Positions 10,342 to 21,825 of a DNA stretch of 64,000 nt are shown in pieces. The stretch is from NCBI RefSeq assembly GCF_034140825.1, contig NC_089036.1, forward strand, positions 3,426,501 to 3,490,500, read 5' to 3'. Source of the stretch: Oryza sativa Japonica Group (lineage: Eukaryota > Streptophyta > Magnoliopsida > Poales > Poaceae). The first letter of the stretch is position 1. Every line of letters starts with the position of its first letter. Below the pieces are notes generated by a model. The model was not told where the DNA came from and did not search any database. It worked only from the letters and a program-made list of their open reading frames with translations. The translations under genes and the position numbers were made by a program.

Positions 10342-13163
10342 TCACTGGCCATGCCCATGCATGGATTGTAGTTGTGTTTGCTGGGAGAATATGGACCCAT
10401 ACAGATATCACTTAGGCTGTGTTCAACCCTAACTTCCAACTTTCCATCACATCACATCACATCCAAAACTTTCCTACACACATAAACTTCCAATTTTTTT
10501 TCCAAACTTCCAACTTTCCCCAAACTTCCAACTTTTTTCAGGAACTAAACACAGCCTTAGTCTTATTAATCTAAATATCAAGGCCGACAAAAAGGAAAAG
10601 AATTATTTGATTCCAAGCATACCAGAAAGTCAGTAGTAATAACTAATAAGCTGCATTAGTACGGAGGTTATGTCAGTCAAGACGTTTGGATAAAGAAATT
10701 TAACCCGTGAGCATGATCTGGTAATAAGCTGCAATACTGCAGTAGTAATGTCGGTCAAAGTAGATGTTCAATTATCTAAACACAAACATAAAAAAGCCCG
10801 ACTTGACTGCCCTAAACAAAAACAAAAGATTTACTATGAGTAAAAGAAATAGTTCCTGATGGAGCTCTGAAGCACAACGGTGCAAGGCTGCCCAGGTTGT
10901 CGCTGGTGCCTCTTGTTACCCACCATGGATCCAGCGCCGCTGTCTCACCTCATCCTCTCCGGCCTACATGCTCCAATGCCCTCACCGCCCTCGCCAAGCT
11001 CTGAACGGCCACCATCGGTTTCCACATCGAGCAGACGCCCGTGCACACGTACACCATCCCAGCAGACAATCTACAGCACTGATAAATCGAGTTCAACCTC
11101 GTCGAGGGCAGGCCGATAAATGCAGAATAGGTTGCGAGGTGATCAACAGCTTAATTTTAAGCAGGCCAAACAACAGACATGTTTGTTGCTCAGTTATAAA
11201 GCATTTGATGGAGCCTGCAAAGATAATCACAAGTTATTTGCAAAAAAAACTTTACTATGGACTCGTGAAAGCAGAAGAAAGAACATGTAGAGAATAAACA
11301 ACTGTGGCATATAAAGTCTGCAAATAATAGTTTCTTTTATCGCCCTACTGTGTGCAGAGCAGCAAGGATTGTTGAGGAGCTGTTCTTATAGATGTACAAG
11401 GTGATTTCTTTGTAGTTTTGAGCTCACAAAGTTATGAAATCGTAAAATGCTTTTACGAATGAGGCTTGCATGCACAGTGGATTCCAGTTAATACTCCCTC
11501 TGGGTAAGGACTAAGGATTCAGGATCTACTAGTACAACTGGCAAGAAATATGATACTAAATGACTTATCAGTTGGGATGTGCTATCAATAACAAAGCTGA
11601 GTCCAGAGTCCCCTTTATATGTGTAACTACCATACAGTAGCATTAAACAAGGGCGTACTAGTCATTCTATAGAATCTAACAGTTCCTTAACTTCAAATGA
11701 GAAAAGCGTACTACATTATTCATATTCTTTTCTCAAATTTCAACAAACTTAAATGAAGAGACAGAATTAATTAACTTAAATGTAGGCAAGTAGAATGATG
11801 AACTGATTATGTACTAAGAAAATCAAGAGTGCTCTCCTGTGCAAACTAAAAGTAAAGCCGAAATACTAAACGAGAACACAAGGGTACATGCAGGGTGTCC
11901 AAATCATCAATTTGGAACTTATTTAACAAAGAGCAAACTGATCAGCATCTACATAGTGCTTCTACTGAAACTGTGCATCCTATATTCCTAATTTACACCG
12001 AGACATCAAGGGTACAACCTATGTGCTTAATGTCTTGCTTCCATATATAGATCCTTTAGTGTAATCGATAGTTGTATGGTAAAAACTTTTGCATGGCTAC
12101 TGTTGTGTCAACAGTAGATTTTGCTGCAGAACAGGGTGACCAGATAATTGCAGTATAACTATGTGTAGAGTATATAAGCACATGTTTTTCACTATTCTTG
12201 GACCTACCTACAATTCAGAAAATGCGTCTCTGCTTATGCAAGTTAGCAGGAGGGCAGGAAGATCAATAACCTGTTTCAGACGGTCATCGATCTTGGCAAA
12301 TCCAATCCCAACAGACCCTGAGGCAAAGAAGATGAGAATCAGCTTGCACAACCATAGAGTTTGGTCACGAGTGTAACTCTTTTTTATCCCCATAGAGGTA
12401 AGCATTCTTTCAAAGAAACCATGGTCTGCCATAAGGCTTGATTTGTAGGCCTCAATGTCGTTGACGAGATTGGCATGAATGGCAGCTTCGATCTCGTCGA
12501 AACGGTCAGAGGGCGTCTTTTCCAGTTTAGAGAGCTACAAAGACACAGGTGCCAACATGAATACCGACGGGGTATGCCATATAACAACCGATTCAAGAAA
12601 GCTTAACATTCAACTGAATTATATTGCACGATCAATCAGAATGTTTCGATTCAGAGTTAGAATTAGGCTGTTTCAAATCACAACCACTATAAACTAAATT
12701 TTCAAGCATTTTTTTTGTTTATAATGACATAAGAATTAATTCTTAATATGGTAGAAAAACGCATACAACTCTAATATTAAAAAGGCCGAATTTATCGGAA
12801 AAGGAGTATCCACAATTGATTGATTATTTAGGAGTGGACCATAAACCCTAATGCTAAAAATTAGGGCAGAGGCCCTCAAAATTCCAGAGGTCCGTCACTT
12901 GAGGAGCTCGATTAGGTCGATGAGAAGATGGAGACGGGGCGCACCTCAACTTCGCCGCTGGGACGACGGGCCTGCGGAGGCGAACGGGGATCGCCGTACC
13001 TGCTCGGCGGCAGCGACGAGTGGACGGCGCGGGCAAGGGGTAGAAGGCGGTGGAGGGTGTTGGTTGTCCTGGCCGCTGCCATTGACGCCGCCGACGTAGA
13101 ACACGGCGAGGTGGCGCCGCGAGAAACCCGCCATGATCGCAGTCGTCGCAAGGGGGAAGCCAT
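10342..13163 (-). CDS. Small membrane protein with organelle-type N-terminus, unknown function
   Basis: Exon 1 (13163-12945, 73 codons) and exon 2 (12534-12271, 88 codons) join in phase 0, with donors GAG|GTGCGC and CAG|GTTATT and acceptor TTTGTAG. The N-terminus is rich in Arg, Ser and Ala and contains LARAVHSS, like a mitochondrial presequence and cleavage site. Exon 2 gives a charged, probably helical stretch (DRFDEIEAAIHANLVNDIEA) and then one membrane segment (LWLCKLILIFFASGSVGIGF). A third exon is uncertain: a phase-0 candidate at 10380-10342 adds QTQLQSMHGHGQ and a stop. I recognise no family. The overlapping frame starting MAGFSRRH has a possible donor (CAG|GTACGG) but a less protein-like sequence. 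The large MULE begins 78 bp upstream of the start codon. Confidence 0.5.
10415..10556. mobile_element. Tourist-type MITE (PIF/Harbinger-like)
   Basis: The ends GGCTGTGTTCAACCCTAA and the complement of AACTAAACACAGCC are inverted repeats, with a three-base duplication TTA at 10412-10414 and 10557-10559. The interior is built from repeated ACTTCCAACTTT units. It is 142 bp, non-coding, and lies in the last intron or 3' part of the minus-strand gene. Confidence 0.8.
10560..12270. other. Presumed last intron of the minus-strand gene; GC-rich fragment inside
   Basis: Mostly AT-rich. A GC-rich, coding-like patch at about 10880-11120 (plus) reads in two frames as pieces such as CSNALTALAKL and TATIGFHIEQTPVHTYTIPA separated by a stop. 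This looks like a decayed gene fragment of unknown origin. Nothing else is supportable. Confidence 0.3.
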
Positions 13164-13240
13164 CCTTTCCTCACCCTCTTCGGCTCTTCCCCGACAGGGG
13201 GAAGTGATGACTCAAAAAAAAAAAAGTTGAGATATCCTAA

Positions 13241-13280
13241 CGGGACTAGCTATTGGGCTGTCCACAGTTTTTGAGGTCCA
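13241..13280 (+). repeat. Left terminal inverted repeat of the MULE (degenerate)
   Basis: Contains GGGCTGTCCACAGTTTTT. It pairs with the complement of the sequence at 31660-31698 over about 14 well-matched bases, with weaker similarity outward to the target duplication. Long MULE repeats are often more similar than this, so it is either old or of the low-similarity class. Confidence 0.5.
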
Positions 13281-13648
13281 GAGCAGTCAAATTTTTGCAC
13301 CTCACGATCTGCAATCAATGGGTTACAGGAAACGGGTCTGGACCAGCTGAAAGCATAGAACCAACCTGTTTAAAGTGCGCGGGCCCGTTAAGAAACACTA
13401 AACATGCCAATCTTTTAAATAAAAAACAAAACATACCTACAAAACAAAAGACCCATCCCAAAAACTAGACTACTCAGAATTTAATTACTAAGCCCATGAA
13501 GAGAACAAAACACAGGCCCAGATAGAGATCAACTTGCATATCAAGAAAGAAAAAGCTCGGGCATCACACAGCCAAAAAAAAGGATTCGAAACAAGAAGCA
13601 GATCTAAAAGAACTCAAGAACACAGCCGAAAGGAGAAGAAAAAAAGAG

Positions 13649-16058
13649 ATGGAGGAAAATCCAAGAAATGAACCAACATCTGCTCCTCCAGGTTGAATTT
13701 CTCACATACTTTTAAGATTACGTTGCAATTTCAGTTTTTTTCCCAAGAACTCTTCACCCCCATCTCATTTTCTTCTGTTCAGCATTTAGATCTGAGCATC
13801 ACAGGCAAAAAAATCAGTCACATTTAGATAGATAGAAAAATGCTAATTCAGGTTTCATCTACCATGTACACTTAGAAAACAGTCCAACAATTAATCTTGC
13901 AAATGATAAAATATGAACGACATAAACTCCCAAAAAAAGCAGTTACAAAGCTACCTGGGTAACAAAACTAACCCTAGCTAGCAACTAGCCGATGTCCAGT
14001 AGTTTTAATGCTCTTGCATCATACAAAACACTCTTGTAACTGCTTCATGTAACTGGATAACTGGATTATCACACTCTGATGCTTTTGCTTCTTTTTTACA
14101 CAATGATACATGCACCACTAAAAAATCATCTTTCAACACAATGCCTAAAAGCTGCATACAACTTAAGCAAACAAGATGAAAAAAGACTAGTGACATAGGA
14201 GCTCATGCTCAATTCCAATGCATGCCCTGTAACTTCCATGTAACTACCATGTAACTGCTATGTAACTACCCTGTAACTGGCATGTAACTACGCTGTAACT
14301 GCCATGTAACTACCTTGTAACTGCCTTGTAACTAGGGTGTAAATATTATATAACTAGATTATAAACTGAGCTAATTTTGCAGGGGCAGGAAATATGACAC
14401 TCTATGGGCACACCATGTTGTATGATGAGCACCAAATGATGTCAGATTCTACGAGGATTGTGAGTCACATGGCATATTTTTGGAAAAATATCTACAGAAA
14501 TTACTCAGCATGCAAAAAAAAAACAGGTTTAGATTGTAATGCACAAATTCTTGCAGGGGCAACAATGTACCTTCACAGGGTTGATGCACGAAATAATGCA
14601 AACTCCAAAAAGTGCTATAAATGCTGATCAAGATTATTTGGGCATGTCCAGAGATATCTTACATACTCCAGCTGGATTTGAGGTGAAAAATGAAATAATC
14701 TTTTTGGTTAAAAAACTTTACATAAGGTAACATGGTATTTAGATTTGTTATAATTCCTTGATATTTTATCATTGTAGAACTCAATGATAATGACGAGCAA
14801 TAGGTTTCCTGAGAACTATGAGCAAATGGGAGGTGAAATAGAACAAGGAACACAGGTGACCAATTCGCAACAGTACATGTCAAACAAAAAAAATATTTAT
14901 GTAAAATTATGAATTTTAATCTGTTTTGTTATCAAGGCAATTTGTGATCAATGGGCAAGCAAGAATATAGAAGAACTATACAACATCAACATGAACAATC
15001 AGCAGGGATTATCTTCTATTATCAAGACACTTGCCAGTCGATGGAGCAAAAAAGATATAGATGAACTATACAACATCAACAACACGCATCAGGTAATAAG
15101 AAAATCATACAGATTATACCATATGATCGAAATAAGTATATAGGTGTGGAAAACATTAAGTATTTGTTACTTACATAATGCAGGTTGTAAATGGCAGCAC
15201 ACCGGAAGTTGAAAACAATGTCAGCGCATCGGAATTGGAAAACAATGGCACCACATCGAACAACCAGGATGATGAAGACAGTGAGAACCAAAACACCTGG
15301 GCATTTGAATCAAACAATGAAACCTCTGAGGTAAGAAATTTCTTAATTTAATTAACTTAAAATATAAAAAAGTACATCACACAATTTAGTGATATAAAAA
15401 AAGAATACTTAAAAGCACATGGCAAAATGCAGGGACAATAAGCTCACACTGAGAACTCGACAATTGATCTGGTGGACAAAATTAGAGCTGATGAAGAAGA
15501 ACACAGAGATCAGGTTGTGGCCACAGAACCCCAGATGCAGGAAAATAGCAATCCAGAGACTGAAAGTAATCAGTTGATAACTGAGCAAGATATAGACAAT
15601 TTTTTGGAAGAAGATGAAGAGAGCACCCCAACAATAGATAGCAAACACATGCCACATATTGGAATGCAGTTCAAGGATTACAATGAGGCTCATGGGTTTT
15701 TTTAACTTTTATGCTTATCTGGTTGGGTTCTCAGTTGCTATTACACACACGTATAGAACTATAAGCAAGAAGAGAAACAACGAGATTACCAGATACACAT
15801 ACAAATGCAATTTACATGGCAAGAATGAGGATAACAACAAAGACTTAGAGGAGCAGTTTCAGACTGAGAGGCAAACTAATGTTCTGATAAGGTCTGACTA
15901 CAAGCGTGTAATGGTTGTTAAAGAGACAGTAGAAAATGGACCGTGGAAGATTTCGAGGTTAGACCTGACTCACAATCACCCTCTACGCCCGAATGAACAA
16001 AAAAAAAGTTCCTCCGTTCACACAAGAATATGACAGAGGAAGAGAAGAGGCTGATTAG
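13649..16058 (+). pseudogene. MULE transposase gene, 5' part (FAR1 DNA-binding domain)
   Basis: Phase-consistent exons are 13649-13691, 14383-14459, 14557-14682, 14778-14855, 14937-15092 and 15184-15330, all with GT-AG borders; the next starts at 15431. The first six give an acidic, Asn/Gln-rich N-terminal region. Exon 7 has an in-frame TAA near its start (CAA TAA), then the stretch leading into the FAR1 domain (FKDYNEAHGFF, FYAYLVGFSVAITHTYRT, RYTYKCNLHGK and, at the end, DLTHNHPL). One extra T in a T run near 15700 and a shift in an A run near 16005 break the frame. The Copia element then interrupts it at 16058. FAR1 domains bind DNA; the FHY3/FAR1 host factors derive from MULE transposases. 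Confidence 0.8.
14229..14370 (+). repeat. Left subterminal TGTAACT repeat cluster
   Basis: About eight to ten copies of TGTAACT or close variants at 10-16 base spacing (for example CCATGTAACTACC and CCTTGTAACTGCC). They lie between the first two transposase exons. A matching cluster lies near the other end of the element. Possible transposase-binding sites; inference only. Confidence 0.7.
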
Positions 16059-16444
16059 TGTTAGAATTTCAATGGTTACTCTCATTGAGAAGAGGATGGC
16101 ACTAGAGATGGGGCAATTTTCTGGTTTTCTTTATTCACAAAACACAAAGCCATACCTTCCCGAGGGAGGTTGGATACATATATATATATAGCCATAGCTG
16201 GCTGGATGGCTGCTAGCTAATTGCTGCCCACACTAGTCTAAAATTTGAACGCGATGCTGTCCTAGAGAGCATCCAAACTAAATAAAGCATAAAGGAGATG
16301 CTAGATGCTGTCCTAGGGAAGCTAAAAGCAAAACCGAAAGATGCTAAAAGCAAAACTGAAAGGATGCTGTCCTAAAAGGGGAAAAATAACCTAAAAGCAA
16401 GAGAAGGACCACAAGGACCAAAGACCACAAGGCTTATTCCATCA
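16059..16444 (-). repeat. 3' LTR of the nested Copia element
   Basis: 386 bp with TG...CA ends, about 99% identical to the copy at 21440-21825. Confidence 0.95.
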
Positions 16445-19400
16445 TTCTCCCCCTAAGTCTTGTGTGTCGTCTTGTGGGAAAGTTGGGCCATCCCGATCCT
16501 GGAGCAGAGCTCGAGGAACTTGATCCTCCCAAGAGGCTTGGTGAGCAAGTCCGCAAGCTGGTCCTTGGTGTTGATGTAGCTCGCCTTGATGCTCCCTTCC
16601 TCCAAGTAGCTTCGGATGAAGTGGTACCTCACCCGGATGTGCTTGCTCCGTTCGTGGAAAACGGGGGTCTTTGCCAGGGCCAGAGCGGACTTGCTGTCCA
16701 CCCTGAGCTCTACCGCTCCAGTGTCTCTGCCGAGGAGATCACCAAGCAGTCGAGCAAGCCAGAGCGCCTGGTACTCAGCCTCGCAGCTGGACAGGGCCAC
16801 CACCTGCTGCTTGACCGACTGCCAGCTAACGAGGCACTCGCCGAGGAAGAAGAGAATCCCGCTCGTGCTCTTGCTGGTGTCGATGTCGCCGGCGTGGTCG
16901 CTGTCGCTGTACCTGAGGAAGTGTGCTTTGCCAGGACACCTCGAGTAGTAGAGACCGTGGTCGAGAGTCCCCGCAATGTAGCGGATGATCCTCTTCACAG
17001 CCTGCTGGTGCTCCGTCGTCGGTCACTGCACGAACCGACTGACGTAGCCGACGGAGAAGGCCAAGTCCGGCCGTGTGTGGGTGAGGTAGCGAAGGCTCCC
17101 CACAAGGCGCCGGTACTGTGTAGCATCCACCTCCTCCGCCGTGCTGTCGTGGCTCAGCTTCAGTCTCTCCTCCATCGGAGTGAGAGCTGGGTTGCAATCG
17201 GTGAGCCCAGCCAGCTCAACGACGCGCTTGGCGTAGGCGGTCTGTCGAAGCGTGATCCCGAAGTTGTCCTGGTGCACTTCGATCCCCAGGTAGAAGAAGA
17301 GAGGCCCCAGATCACTCATCTGGAAGGTGGCCTTCATCTCCTCCTTGAATGCCGCCACCTCCGCATCCTTGGTGCCAGTGATCACCAAGTCGTCGACGTA
17401 GACACCCACCAGCAAGGCATTTCCTCCATTGCCCCGCCGGTAGATGGCCGCCTCGTGCGGGCTTTGCTCGAAGCCCATCCCCTTGAGCGTGGAATCCAAC
17501 TTGGCATTCCACGCCCTCGGTGCCTGCCGCAAGCCGTAGAGGGCCTTGTGCAGGCGTAGCACCTTGCCCTCCTTGCTGGGGAGCACGAATCCCGGCGGCT
17601 GGTGCACGTAGACCTCCTCCTTCAAGTCGCCGTTCAGAAATGCCGACTTGACGTCCATGTGATGGACACCCCAGAATTACTGAGTAGCCAGCGCAAGGAG
17701 GAGTCGCACGGACTCCATCCGTGCCACGGGAGCGAAGGCATCGTCGTAGTCGATCCCCTCCTGCTGCACGAAGCCGCGTGCCACCAAGCGAGCCTTGTGC
17801 TTGACGATGGCTCCGGCTTCATCCCTCTTCAGCTTGAACACCCACTTAAGGGTGATCGCGCGGTGACCACGAGGGAGGTCAGCAAACTCCCAGGTGCGGT
17901 TCTCCTGAACCGCGTCCATCTCCGACTGCATCGTGGCACGCCATGCCGCATGTTTCTCGGCCTCTGCAAAAGACCCAGGCTCACCGTCATCACACGCAAG
18001 GTGCAACTGCGCCTCTAGGTCGCGAGGCACCAGTCCCGGCACCGGCTGGTCGCTGAGAAGATCTTCCATCGTACGGTACCGTAGCTGCTCGCCGTCGTGG
18101 TACGCGTCGATGCGCTCCCCGTCGTGGGAGAGTGGAGTAGCGAACTCCACCGGGCTGCGCTCAACACGAGCTGGCGTCGGAGTAGACGTGCCCGGAGGAG
18201 TGGCTGTTGGTGCTGGAGCACGTGGGGACACCGACTGGGGTGGTGTCGACGAAGAGCTCGTCGTAGTCGAAGTCGTTGCCCGAGGTTGTGTTGGTGTTGG
18301 AGTCGGTGGAGGCTCGGGGACTGGGTAGACACGCTCGGTGAAGAAGAGCTGCCTACTCCCCCAGCTCCCTCGAAGTGGACGTACTCGATGGTGAAGTCGT
18401 CGTACGTCGGAGTCAAACCATCATCCACCGCCTTGTCCCATACCCACCCTCGCCCTTCGTCGAACACTACGTCGCGCGCTGTGCGCACACGCTGTGTCTC
18501 CGGGTCGAGGATGTGGTAGGCCTTCGAGCCCTCCGCGTAGCTGATGAGCACCCCTGGGGTGCTCTTGTCGTCAAGCTTGCCGATGTGGCCAAGCTCCTTG
18601 GCGAACGCGAGGCAGCCAAAGACCCGTAGGTGGGAGACCGCCGGCTTGCGTCCATGCCAAGCCTCGTACGGTGTCCTGCCATCGAGGGCCTTGGTAGGCG
18701 AGCGGTTGAGGATGTAGACGGCTGTCACCACCGCCTCCCCCCAGAAGATGGCCGGCATCCCCCTCTGCTTGAGGAGAGCCCGAGCCATCCCCACAACCGT
18801 CTGGTTGTGCCGCTCAACGACGCCGTTCTGCTGCGGGCTGTACGGCGCGGTGTAGTGGCGCTGAATGCCCTCATCAACGCAGTACAACGCGAATTCAGCC
18901 GCCGTGAATTCGCTGCCGTTGTCGGTGCGCAGCACGCGCAGCTTGCGGCCGCACTCCACCTCTGCAGCGGCCTGCGCGCGCCTGATGGCATCCGCAGCCT
19001 CTCCCTTGCTGCCGAGGACCATCACCCACATGTAGCGGGAGAGGTCGTCGACGAGCAGCAGGAAGTAACATCGTCCTCCTGGTGTGGCCGGTGTCACTGG
19101 GCCACACAAGTCCCCGTGCACGAGCTCGAGCCGCTCCTTGGCTCGGAAGCTCGTCTGCTGGGGAAAGGAGAGCCGCCGCTACTTCGTTACCATGAAGACG
19201 TCGCAGAGCTGCTCCACATGGTCAAGGCACGGCATGCCTCGCACCATCTCCTTGGCACTGAGGTGCTTCAGGGCCTCGAAGTGGAGGTGCCCGAAGCGCT
19301 CGTGCCACTGCCATGCCTCGTCGTCCCGACGAGCGGTGAGGCAAACTGGTTGTGCGACCTGCGCGCCGAGGATGTAGAGTCGATTAGTGCCTCTGGTTAC

Positions 19401-21439
19401 CTTGGCAAGAAGGCGACGACGGCGATCCCAAATCCTCATGAGTCTGTCCTCGACCAACACGCGTGAGCCGTTCTCATCCAGCTGTCCCACGCTGATGATA
19501 GAATTCCTCAACGCGGGGATGTAGTAAACTCCGGTGAGCAGCCTGTGCTCACCGGACTTGGCGGTGAAGGTGACGGAGCCAACGCCCTTGATCTCCACGC
19601 CGGAGGCGTCCCCAAACTTGATGGAGCCTCGGACGCCGGGGTCGAACTCGGTGAAGAACTCCCGTCGGCCGGTCATGTGATGGGTGGCGCCGGTGTCGAG
19701 GTACCACCCATCAGCCTTGTTGTTGCTGGAGCTGTTGCAGAGAGAGACGAGTACCTTCGGCTCATCAAGGTGGAGGAAAGCCGCTGCGGCCGGTGCCGCT
19801 GGAGGAAGCTCGATGCTTGCGTGTGCCAGGAGCAGAGCCGGCTCTTCCTCCTCCACCTGTGCGACGTGGGCCTGGCCACGTCGTGGCTGTCGACAGTCTT
19901 TGGCCCAATGGCCAAGCTTGCCACAGTTGCGGCAGGTGTCGTCTCGTGCCGGCTTGTGGTTGCTGGCGGCGCCGCCCTGGGCACCTCTGCGAGCGCCACC
20001 CTCGGCGCGTCTTCGCGCCCACCGCAGCTGGACACCTCCGCATGCCTTGCGCGGCTTGCGGCCGCCTATCGAGGGAGAAGACTCCCCCTTTCTTCCGTCA
20101 CTCTGAGAGGCCTCCCACTGCTCCCGAGTGAGATGGAGCTTCCCGCCAATGGTGATAGGCCCCGAGAGAGGCTGTGGCTCATCATCGTCGACGACCTTGA
20201 GGCGACCCAACGCCTCCTCAATCGACATCGTGGAGAGGTCCAGCAGAGACTCGATCGAGCGAGCGATCTGCCTGTACTTCTCTGGGACGCAGTGGAAGAG
20301 CTTCTCGACAGCTCTCTCCTCGTCGTAGGTGTCGTCGTCGCACTGCACCATCTTCTGCAAAAGATTGTTGAGACGGAGGGCAAAGTCATCAACATCCTTA
20401 CCTGGCTTGAAGGCCAGGTTCTCCCACTCCTTGCGGAGTGCCTGCAGCGTGGACTTGCGGGCGCGGTCGCTGCCGATGCGTGCCGCAGCGATAGCGTCCC
20501 AGGCCTCCTTGGCAGTCCGCTTCTGGGAAAGCGAGAACTGCATCTCGGGCGGGACTGCAGTGATGAGGGCATCCAGCGCCCGTCGATCTTTGTCGTAGTC
20601 GACGTCGCCGTACCAGACTGCCTCCCACATGTGTCACACCTGGAGCCTCACCCTCATCACCGCGGCCCACTCGATGTAGTTGGTTTTGGTGAGGGTAGGC
20701 CACCCTCCGCCGGGACCAAAGTCCCTGACCACCGTCTGAACGCCGTGGTGGCCATGGCGCCGGTCAGGGGAGGGAGAGCCGCGCTGCCTGCGAGGGCCGC
20801 GCTCTCCGTCGAACCAGCCACCTCCACCGGGAGCGCCACGGCCGCGCGCGCGCTCAGGGCTGGCGCTGGCACGCCTGCGCCCGTCTGGGTTCCCGTCAGC
20901 GGCCGTGCGGTCCCTTGGGTCACCGCCGCCGCCGTGGGGGTGGGCTGCTGCCCACCGCTCAGCCCCGCTCCCGCGCCCTTCCTCTTGCCAGCTCCTCAAA
21001 CTCCCTGTCGGCGGTGATGTCACCGGCGATGGAGCCGTTGATGCTGCTGCGCAAGGACTCAACCTCTGCCTCCGCCGCACGTGCCGCATCCTCCGCCGCC
21101 TCTGCTTCCACCTCCGCGCTGGCAGCTGCCAACTCCGCTGCTGCCAGTCTGGCCACCCTCGCTGCTGCTGCAGCGGTCTGAGCCGTTGCTCACCTGCGCT
21201 CTTCTGCTGCGGTGAGCTCGACGTCCTACTGACGCCGAGTGCTCAAGGCGACCGAACGCCGAGACCGAACGTCGGACATGGCGTGCCTCCGGGGGGCTGC
21301 TGCGTGGAGAAGGGGAAGGGAAAGGGGAAGGAGGAGCAGCGGGTGCTGCTGCTGCTGCTGGCTGAGAGCTCAACCGAGCTTGGTAAGGGGTGGAACACGA
21401 GATGTTTTGCCTACAGGAAAGTGTGGCTCTGATACTAGA

Positions 21440-21825
21440 TGTTAGAATTTCAATGGTTACTCTCATTGAGAAGAGGATGGCACTAGAGATGGGGCAATTT
21501 TCTGGTTTTCTTCATTCACAAAACACAAAGCCATACCTTCCCGAGGGAGGTTGGATACATATATATATATAGCCATAGCTGGCTGGATGGCTGCTAGCTA
21601 ATTGCTGCCCACACTAGTCTAAAATTTGAACGTGATGCTGTCCTAGAGAGCATCCAAACTAAATAAAGCATAAAGGAGATGCTAGATACTGTCCTAGGGA
21701 AGCTAAAAGCAAAACCGAAAGATGCTAAAAGCAAAACTGAAAGGATGCTGTCCTAAAAGGGGAAAAACAACCTAAAAGCAAGAGAAGGACCACAAGGACC
21801 AAAGACCACAAGGCTTATTCCATCA
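21440..21825 (-). repeat. 5' LTR of the nested Copia element
   Basis: 386 bp with TG...CA ends; the primer-binding site for initiator tRNA-Met follows it on the minus strand. Confidence 0.95.

Larger units (their letters stand above)
16059..21825 (-). mobile_element. Ty1/Copia LTR retrotransposon nested in the MULE
   Basis: A complete-length element of 5,767 bp with 386-bp LTRs (21825-21440 is the 5' LTR and 16444-16059 the 3' LTR, minus strand). The exact target duplication ATTAG lies at 16054-16058 and 21826-21830. After the 5' LTR comes an initiator tRNA-Met primer site (TAGTATCAGAGCC); before the 3' LTR is a purine tract (AGGGGGAGAA). Domains run in Copia order on the minus strand: gag about 20630-19900 with a zinc knuckle (CRNCGKLGHWAKDC), protease about 19700 (DTGATHHMT), integrase about 19200-18450, reverse transcriptase about 17950-17150 and RNase H about 16950-16500. 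The LTRs differ at four positions by eye, about 1%, which suggests insertion within roughly the last half million years. The coding region is broken in about four places. Confidence 0.93.

Noticed and set aside
12928-13230. Plus-strand frames and the minus frame beginning MAGFSRRH
   Set aside because: GC-rich shadows of exon 1. The MASPLRRL frame gives a better organelle-type N-terminus and a phase-0 join to exon 2.
14229-14370. CRISPR-like spacing of the TGTAACT repeats
   Set aside because: The units are too short, variable and unequally spaced, and the genome is a plant's.
16462-21432. Long plus-strand frames (for example 16462-17559 and 19545-21017)
   Set aside because: Antisense shadows of the Copia coding region; no domains in these frames.
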